From Ariolimax columbianus (Eukaryota > Mollusca > Gastropoda > Stylommatophora > Arionidae), in assembly GCA_036924085.1 (NCBI GenBank), contig JAVGWX010000004.1, positions 15,775,454-15,839,453 of the forward strand: a stretch of 64,000 bases of DNA, given 5' to 3'. Below, in pieces: positions 58,601-64,000 of this stretch. Under the pieces are notes generated by a model. That model was not told the origin of the DNA. It worked only from the letters and a program-made list of their open reading frames with translations, and did no database searches. Both the position numbers and the translations under genes were made by a program. Every line of letters starts with the position of its first letter. Position 1 is the stretch's first letter.

Positions 58601-58781
58601 ATGCCCGTGCGGTACTGGTAAAATGACCACTGAACATCTGCTGCAGAACTGCCCGACATACGAGGATCGGAGAGAGCAGATGTGGCCATTGCCAGTGGAA
58701 CTGCAAGACAAGCTCTATGGTAGTGGCGAGAGTCTCAGGATGACCGCCGCTTTTTTCGAAAAAATAATGGTTACTGTCTGA
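55629..58781 (+). CDS. N1 LINE ORF2: endonuclease C-half, reverse transcriptase, RNase H
   Basis: 1,050 codons open. Endonuclease remainder: 'VVVGDFNSHSERWG' (residues 35-48) and 'AGSDHRPIRLTI' (about 112-123). Linker, shortened by about 85 codons relative to the 30-kb copy. Reverse transcriptase: 'GYRPISLLSCVGKL', 'QAGFRQHRSTEDQV', 'VWVDLEKAFDKVW', 'LEQGVPQGGVLSPTLFLVYI', active site 'MFADDLAMW' (FADD at 491-494), 'YLGVTFDRRMTW'. RNase H: 'AYTDGSVTNTTQNGGAGAF' (Asp 790), 'NFRAEAEALRAA', 'LLTDALAVVTAL', 'VQWVPSHCNVQGNEEADRLA', with all four catalytic positions present. A Cys/His knuckle 'CPCGTGKMTTEHLLQNC' ends it. RNase H plus AP endonuclease places it in the I/Nimb group; nimbus elements of Biomphalaria are a plausible relative. 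Confidence 0.95.
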   Translation: MAQETKLRIFNLYGPPTRDLSLSSMEVRDSNCIVVVGDFNSHSERWGYSDTDSRGDEVEDWEIDANLSLINRPEDSPSFYSRTWHTTSTPDLAFSTQDIHYKIDRQVLNQLAGSDHRPIRLTIDMEVGPQETKPLPRWNYKRADWDRFAILTDGLCETINTRNTKMKPMNLDKEGNKLWKLVRAMNDETPSNKQITIKQGENLITGKKAANAFVDHYARANHIEVPADKHTDISEELKGHENINTASEEHMMAKLTMREMEEAMRTLKKRKSPGKDGITNEMLMGLGQTAKKKLLSVLNQSWKRGIVPQAWKDAILVPVPKTGKDKTDPNGYRPISLLSCVGKLMERMINTRLMWHLEEKRILIPQQAGFRQHRSTEDQVILIAQEIEDAYQAQKHTVAVWVDLEKAFDKVWKDGLRVKLRRSDVCGKMYKWINPYLKQRTARVQVQGQMSKKVTLEQGVPQGGVLSPTLFLVYINDITENIPRRVHSSMFADDLAMWTSEKNLTIARNRMQTALTSLEEWANSWLVKINEEKTTCTIFSLSLKPQSTKLSLNGKILQPNDNPTYLGVTFDRRMTWKSQIDRNRRKARERMAIMRKLAGTSWGADEGILKKLYTGSVRPVLEYGIAAWTTAAKANLDKVNKLQNQAMRIITGGMKSTPIVELEKITKLQSMTDRRDCRAQLQSEKLRRLTDHPMYQRLNNLGNGKLKRRNFAEIAKAKMHEDPINALTTPKPITTVRKPTWRQDIFPEVVENIPGIANKNCQTEKERRDTTLSFITKSYPSMDWTHAYTDGSVTNTTQNGGAGAFLNLPNGRKITLSFATGKYTSNFRAEAEALRAAVEEMVTHSENESHIVLLTDALAVVTALKSQKNTELNDLRAALCKLCQQSAPKRVVVQWVPSHCNVQGNEEADRLAKEGARLPQTDTSMTYEESKRLIKARYMTKWETEHTGYTKNDAYYQLNRREQVVVFRLRTGHNRLRYHLFNKLKIGCTDECPCGTGKMTTEHLLQNCPTYEDRREQMWPLPVELQDKLYGSGESLRMTAAFFEKIMVTV

Positions 58782-58810
58782 CTGTGTACGCAGAAGAAGA
58801 AGAAGAAGAA
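58782..58810 (+). other. LINE 3' end with (GAA)n tail
   Basis: The 3' UTR is only about a dozen bases after the stop (CTGTGTACGCA), followed by GAA repeats. The same junction occurs at 36 kb and, reversed, at 21.96 kb, so GAA is the family tail and not a local microsatellite. Confidence 0.9.
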
Positions 58811-58823
58811 GAATGACAGATTT
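58811..58823. repeat. Target-site duplication, right (chimeric insert)
   Basis: GAATGACAGATTT, the partner of 51644-51656. Its first GAA merges with the tail. Confidence 0.93.
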
Positions 58824-59580
58824 GTTGTTAACAGATATCACTGACATCTTGATGGAGCTGCAAGTGGGTTACTCGAAGTTTTTCTGTTATCTCTTTCTGT
58901 GGGACATCCGTGTCATATTTTCGATTATAGGACCAAAAGGATTGGCCCTGAAATGTTCACTTGAACAGGGTAATAATAATGTACTTAACTAACTAAATGT
59001 TGAATCCCACAAGTTCATGTTCACTCTTTTCCATATTACACTTGGACTAATACAATATTTTGTAAAGACCATTGATCTAAATGGGGCAGATACATTTCCA
59101 AGACTTGATGAGGCCAAATTGAAAGAGAGGTTTAATTGTCGGCGCACAGAAATGTCATCTCTCCGAGATCTGCGATTTGATATCCTAACAGCTGATGAGC
59201 TGTTAACTTGTAATGTTCTCCATCAAGTGCCCATCAACGTGTTAGGAAACAATAAGGCTGACAGCTACCAGCAGTTTGTATAATCTAGAAGCCCTATTGC
59301 TGCGCTAAGGAAGGCATAGGGGCTACATCTACTTTGAAATGAACACTTTTCACATTCTCGTGTTGATTCCTTCCCTGCTATCAGCGCAGCTGTCAGTGAC
59401 GAGCACGGAGGACGACTTCATTAAGACATGCTACCTCGTAGAAAAAGTAGCAGGGGAAATGGAATGCAGCAATACTATCAGATTATTGTCGGACCCTAGA
59501 GAGAGATGTTTTAGAAATGTATTACAAGCGACAGGAAAATATTCGTAGCTTTGAATTATCTCGGCTGCGAGCATTATGAT
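58824..59580 (+). pseudogene. Uncharacterised repeat-associated protein, decayed copy 1, 3' part
   Basis: Beginning in the duplicated target, the frame reads 'ILMELQVGYSKFFCYLFLWD', equivalent to the family's G-(Y/F)-T-K-F-x-C-x-L-C-x-W-D motif. Frame shifts then give 'HITLGLIQYFVKTIDLNGAD', 'FPRLDEAKLKERF' and 'NVLGNNKADSYQQFV' (matching 'KADNYLEFAETL' at 29 kb), then 'VSDEHGGRLH', equivalent to a conserved S-D-E-x-G-E-R-F-H-Q-D block, and 'RDVLEMYYKRQENI'. It completes the gene begun at 50885. Function unknown; stops in each segment show decay. Confidence 0.78.
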
Positions 59581-59581
59581 C

Positions 59582-59593
59582 ATATGGTATGTA
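59582..59593. repeat. Target-site duplication, left (N2 LINE)
   Basis: ATATGGTATGTA, identical to 60509-60520. Confidence 0.9.
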
Positions 59594-60508
59594 AACCATA
59601 GAAGGAATAGGGAAAAAGGGAACTGATTCAGAAAGGAAATTTATCACAGAAAAGTATCTTAGGAGAGTATACCCACCAGAAACATGGACACACGTATATA
59701 CAGGTTGCTCATCTAACAAAGCCACATCCAATGGAGGTGGAGGGGTCTATTACAGACTAAGGAATGGAGAAGAAAAAAACTCGAGTATTAACAACGGGAA
59801 CATATTCCAATAATTTCCGTGCAAAAGTAGAGTCACTGAAAGCCGCAGCTGAGCTTGTAACCCAAGCTAAAGATATCCACCAAGAAAACATAGTATTTCT
59901 GACTGATGCCGCGTCAGTATTAGCAGCACTAAAACAACACAAAGATGAAGATCTCGAGCAATGTCTGTTCCCTATGATACAACTCTCAGCAGAACACCCA
60001 AGGTTGGTCATACGGTGGATCCCATCCGACTGCAATATTGAAGGCAATGAAGCTGCAGACAAACTAGCAAAGAGTGGAGGAGCATCCCCACAAACAGACC
60101 TGAGTATCACATATAATGAGGCCAAAACCATAATTAAAGTCAACTTTAGGGTAAAATGGGTTGATCAACACCCCGACTTCCGAAAAGAAGACAGCTACTA
60201 TAACTTAACTAGAGAAGAGCAAGTCATCATCTTCAGACTGAGAACTGAGCATAACAGACTCAAAGGTCATCTTTACAACAAAATGAGGATTGGGACAGAT
60301 GACAGGTGCCTATGTGGGGAGCATATCATGACCGTGGAACACATCCTGCAAAGCTGCACGCTCACGCAGAAAAAGAGAGAACAATACTGGCCTCGTTAGA
60401 CAGATATGAAACAAAAGCTGTATGGAGATGAAACAGCCTTACAAACAACGGTGTCCTTTGTAAGAGAAACCGGAACCTTGATCTGAGGATGAACGAAGAA
60501 GAATAATA
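59594..60508 (+). mobile_element. N2-family LINE, 5'-truncated, RNase H domain
   Basis: Related to but clearly distinct from N1. After a broken start ('THVYTGCSSNKATSNGGGG', where the first RNase H aspartate is glycine) a frameshift leads to the 59764-60399 frame: 'NNFRAKVESLKAAAE' (expected glutamate replaced by lysine), 'FLTDAASVLAAL', 'IRWIPSDCNIEGNEAADKLA' (histidine replaced by aspartate), 'IFRLRTEHNRLKGHLYNK', 'CLCGEHIMTVEHILQSC'. Several catalytic residues are lost. The 3' end is 'GATGAACGAAGAAGAATAAT'. A 12-bp target duplication brackets it. Confidence 0.92.
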
Positions 60509-60520
60509 ATATGGTATGTA
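60509..60520. repeat. Target-site duplication, right (N2 LINE)
   Basis: ATATGGTATGTA, the partner of 59582-59593. Confidence 0.9.
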
Positions 60521-60709
60521 TATTCAATTTTGCAAAAGGCGTCTTGCAGATATTTTGTTTAAAGAGATAATTTGGTGTTTTAATAGGCCTTAATTAATGT
60601 TAGGTGGCTAAACAACAAAAAAAAAGGTAACTTGATTTAATTTCCGAAGAATACAAAAGGTCACAATTGCTGCCCAGTGTAATCAAGAAAAAGCACACAC
60701 CATGGAAAC

Positions 60710-60960
60710 AATAAATTTGACTACATGTGTAGTCGACGTAAGTATGTAGTTATAAAACAATAACTTTGACTACATATGTAGTCGACGTAAGTATGTAGTT
60801 ATCAAATAATAGCTTTGACTATTTGTGTAGTTGACGTAAGTATGTAGTTATCAAACAATAACTTTGACTACATGTGTAGTCGATATAAGTATATAGCTAG
60901 CAAGCAATACCGTTGTCTAAATAGACAAGCAATAACTTTGTCTACATGTATGTTCAGTGA
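60710..60960. repeat. 49-bp minisatellite with palindromic core
   Basis: Units at about 60719, 60768, 60817 and 60865 contain GACTACATATGTAGTC, a perfect palindrome in unit 2 and near-perfect in the others, then 'GACGTAAGTATGTAGTTATC'. A degraded fifth unit runs to about 60955. Confidence 0.92.
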
Positions 60961-61945
60961 TGCGCAAGAAGCTAAAGACTTTCGAATCTTAGATAATGTT
61001 TGGAAGATTGTAGGGACACGTACTCATGTAAGTGTTCGGCACAGAAATTAAAAGGGGCTCTGTAGATTGTAACTTTGATATGGCCTGGCGGTGACCTCGT
61101 CTCGTCACTTGAAAGATATATTTGGGGACCTGCCAACTGAACTCATAAGAAGTGTTTTCATTGGCCTAACGTTTCTAATGATTGTCCTACAACGACGAAA
61201 GTAGTCCATGTTCATTACACATATTTAGATAGACTAAAATTTCCTAACTTTCCATCTACCAAGGATTGATAGAAAAGACCGTAGTTCTCGCGTTCCTGCC
61301 ATAACTGTAATAAATAACTGTGTATACGACATAAATGATAACGCGTTAAAATAGTTGCACCATTTGGTAGATATTGATGACAAACAAGGAGCCTGCAGTC
61401 AGTGATGAAGGAATCTGCGAGAAAACACTGCAAGGCATTGCATAAAAGACAACTAAAAAAAGGCTATACCTAAGATCATCATCCACACCACGAAAAGTGG
61501 ACCACTAAATAATACACCACTACATGAAGACGTGGGCGCAGAAGTATCTCAGATACGCCTATATTGGTAGAGACCTTAAATGATCGCAAACGTTATATGC
61601 TAATTAATCAGAACTGGAATCCAGGTGTGATATTGTGGGGACAACGAGAACGATGTGATCGTCATATGAATGTCTTGACAACCGTCAAGGGCCCTGAATG
61701 TGTTTAGTACCTTTCCTTACTGAAAGTGTTGAAGACAGAGCATGAACTCCATAGCTCCCATGGTGGCTCCAACTTGCCTCTGCATCCTCCAGGTACCCAA
61801 TTACTTCTGGGTCGACTGTGAGAAGCAGTCATAAGATTGACAAACCTGCAACATGTCCAGTATGTCAAAATGAACCCTAAGTAATTTGTGATTGGTACAG
61901 AGGATGTCCGTTGTGAAATGGAAAACATAAATAGTATTCAGTTCA
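60961..61945. other. Unassigned DNA
   Basis: Open frames at 61215-61433 and 61704-61928 (-) have no recognisable domain. Confidence 0.4.
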
Positions 61946-61949
61946 GTTC

Positions 61950-62310
61950 AAATGTCATTTCCGAATCGAAGGTCGGCTCCAATGGATTTGCAGTCAACTT
62001 GCCGTAATTGTGCAGTTAGACAGGCTATATCATGATATTATCCACTCATTTATAAGGTAACCTCTTTTACAATTGCCTTCCACCCTACCCTCTAGTTTAG
62101 TCTTCAACAAAGAGGTATGACTTTTAATATGGCTAAAATAACAACTGCTTAACCCTGATTTCGGTCATTAATTCTCTTTTCACCCCAAGCTTTTTCAGTG
62201 TTTCTACATTTGTTTTCTTCGCTTTCCAAGAAATGCGATGCCATCTTTTATATACCCATACTTGGAAGACATCAATACTCTTTTCCAACTTGTTATAGTG
62301 CAGCTGAAGC
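61950..62310 (-). pseudogene. LINE ORF2 C-terminal remnant
   Basis: Minus strand 'SIDVFQVWVYKRWHRISWKA', 'KKTNVETLKKLGVKRELMTE' and 'IRVKQLLF', then frame-broken sequence. This corresponds to the region upstream of the 'LRYFGHIKR' block seen at 25 kb, so it is the same kind of LINE. No catalytic part remains. Confidence 0.8.
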
Positions 62311-62770
62311 AAAAAAGGCACTGCATTAGAAACCCAAACTTCAAACTCCAACTAAGATTAACAGTGAGATGAGTCAAAGAAAAATACTCACACAAATCTG
62401 GCCTGCACAACACTGTACGTCTCTGAAACATGATCTCTAATCGAAAATGTAGGAAAGACATTAAAAGTTATTGAAACGTGGTGCTTTTGCTGAATAAAAA
62501 TGTGAGCTGGCAAAGAAATGGTCTAATCAGCAAGTAGTTGTTAACGATATATGGGTATATAGACAACTAATGAACAGTATAAAAAAGGAAGATTTTATTG
62601 ATTTATTCACAATTTAATACATCCATTACTAAAATTGAAAACACTGGAATGCAAAATACAGAGGAACAGAAGAATATGACGTCCATTAACCAAGTATTTC
62701 AGACATTTGCGCATAAACATCCGGGTGCAGACTAATGCTAAGGTGAGGAAATCTACTAAGAACAGAGGAT
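62311..62770. other. Unassigned DNA leading into the satellite
   Basis: No feature recognised. Confidence 0.4.
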
Positions 62771-62774
62771 AATT

Positions 62775-64000
62775 GCATGACATGATCAGACGACTTCAAC
62801 ACCAGTCTCCGGACTGACTAACAGAGAACAGTGGCGTGACATGATCAGACGACTTCAACACCAGTCTCCGGACTGACTAACAGAGAACAGTGGCGTGACA
62901 TGATCAGACGACTTCAACACCAGTCTCCGGACTGACTAACAGAGAACAGTGGCGTGACATGATCAGGCAACTTCAACACCAGTCTCCGGACTGACTAACA
63001 GAGAACAGTGGCGTGACATGATCAGACGACTTCAACACCAGTCTCCGGACTGACTAACAGAGAACAGTGGCGTGACATGATCAGACGACTTCAACACCAG
63101 TCTCCGGACTGACTAACCGAGAACAGTGGCGTGACATGATCAGGCGACTTCAACACCAGTCTCCGGACTGACTAACAGAGAACAGTGGCGTGACATGATC
63201 AGGCAACTTCAACACCAGTCTCCGGACTGACTAACAGAGAACAGTGGCGTGACATGATCAGGCGACTTCAACACCAGTCTCTGGACTGACTAACAGAGGG
63301 CAGTGGCGTGACATGATCAGGCAACTTCAACACCAGTCTCCGGACTGACTAACAGAGAACAGTGGCGTGACATGATCAGGCGACTTCAACACCAGTCTCT
63401 GGACTGACTAACAGAGGGCAGTGGCGTGACATGATCAGGCAACTTCAACACCAGTCTCCGGACTGACTAACAGAGGGCAGTGGCGTGACATGATCAGGCG
63501 ACTTCAACACCAGTCTCTGGACTGACTAACAGAGGGCAGTGGCGTGACATGATCAGGCAACTTCAACACCAGTCTCCGGACTGACTAACAGAGAACAGTG
63601 GCGTGACATGATCAGACGACTTCAACACCAGTCTCCGGACTGACTAACAGAGAACAGTGGCGTGACATGATCAGACGACTTCAACACCAGTCTCCGGACT
63701 GACTAACAGAGAACAGTGGCGTGACATGATCAGACGACTTCAACACCAGTCTCCGGACTGACTAACAGAGAACAGTGGCGTGACATGATCAGGCAACGTC
63801 AACACCAGTCTCCGGACTGACTAACAGAGAACAGTGGCGTGACATGATCAGGCAACTTCAACACCAGTCTCCGGACTGACTAACAGAGAACAGTGGCGTG
63901 ACATGATCAGGCAACTTCAACACCAGTCTCCGGACTGACTAACAGAGAACAGTGGCGTGACATGATCAGGCAACTTCAACACCAGTCTCCGGACTGACTA
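62775..64000. repeat. 59-bp satellite, about 20 copies, open at window edge
   Basis: Units 'CTTCAACACCAGTCTCCGG' + 'ACTGACTAACAGAGAACAGT' + 'GGCGTGACATGATCAG' repeat exactly every 59 bp (62831, 62890, 62949...). Variants: GACGACTT, GGCAACTT, GGCGACTT, and AGAGAACAG versus AGAGGGCAG. Unit-to-unit identity is very high. The array continues beyond the window. Confidence 0.98.

Larger units (their letters stand above)
51657..58810 (+). mobile_element. Chimeric pre-rRNA / N1 LINE retrotransposon insertion
   Basis: One block bounded by a 13-bp target duplication and ending in a (GAA)n tail. Order: ETS-like DNA (51657-52303), partial 18S rRNA (52304-53543), three to four tandem units with 18S-like heads (53481 to about 54170), leader (to 55121), ORF2 (55122-58781), short 3' UTR and tail. 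The decayed gene flanking it reads on from one side to the other. A single target-primed event therefore inserted everything, and the rRNA was part of the cDNA, not an rDNA locus hit by a LINE. 18S does not resume after the LINE. An assembly chimera is unlikely because the duplication and gene continuity span both ends. Confidence 0.88.

Noticed and set aside
62775..64000. CRISPR array
   Set aside because: The 59-bp units are contiguous with no unique spacers, and the DNA is eukaryotic.

Overview
The window is animal nuclear DNA, most likely from a mollusc, probably a heterobranch (pulmonate or sea-slug type) gastropod. The grounds are a spliced host gene, an 18S rRNA fragment whose 5' third reads like heterobranch 18S (judged from memory), and abundant RNase H-bearing LINEs resembling the Nimb/I group known from snails. 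Most of the window is AT-rich, gene-poor, and filled with decayed LINEs, tRNA-derived SINEs and minisatellites.

Layout. 0-6 kb: a LINE remnant, an 18-bp minisatellite with a 612-bp higher-order period, and microsatellites. 6.4-9.4 kb (+): the last two visible exons of a DNAJC22/wurst-like membrane J-protein, the only convincing host gene. 9.5-28.5 kb: minisatellites, CR1-like and other LINE remnants, SINEs and long unassigned stretches. 28.8-36.4 kb: a decayed copy of an uncharacterised protein family (28.8-30.0 kb, -), then two copies of one RNase H LINE family (called N1 here) and two SINEs. 37-50.3 kb: nested LINE/SINE insertions, several of which split a 46-bp minisatellite. 50.9-59.6 kb: a second decayed copy of the uncharacterised family, interrupted by a 7.15-kb insert. 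59.6-60.5 kb: a related LINE (N2). 62.8-64 kb: a 59-bp satellite running off the window.

The main discovery is the insert at 51,657-58,810. It reads, in order: GC-rich 5' external transcribed spacer-like DNA, about 1,240 nt of 18S rRNA, tandem units made partly of diverged 18S sequence, a LINE leader, LINE ORF2 (endonuclease, reverse transcriptase, RNase H) and a (GAA)n tail. A 13-bp target-site duplication (GAATGACAGATTT) flanks the whole block, and the interrupted gene resumes on the far side. So one target-primed reverse transcription event apparently inserted a pre-rRNA/LINE chimera. Because the LINE's own 5' units carry 18S-like sequence and the switch lies at the matching 18S position, either homology-guided template switching onto pre-rRNA or retrotransposition of an rDNA/LINE co-transcript could explain it.

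All homology statements come from reading translations and recalling families. No search was run.
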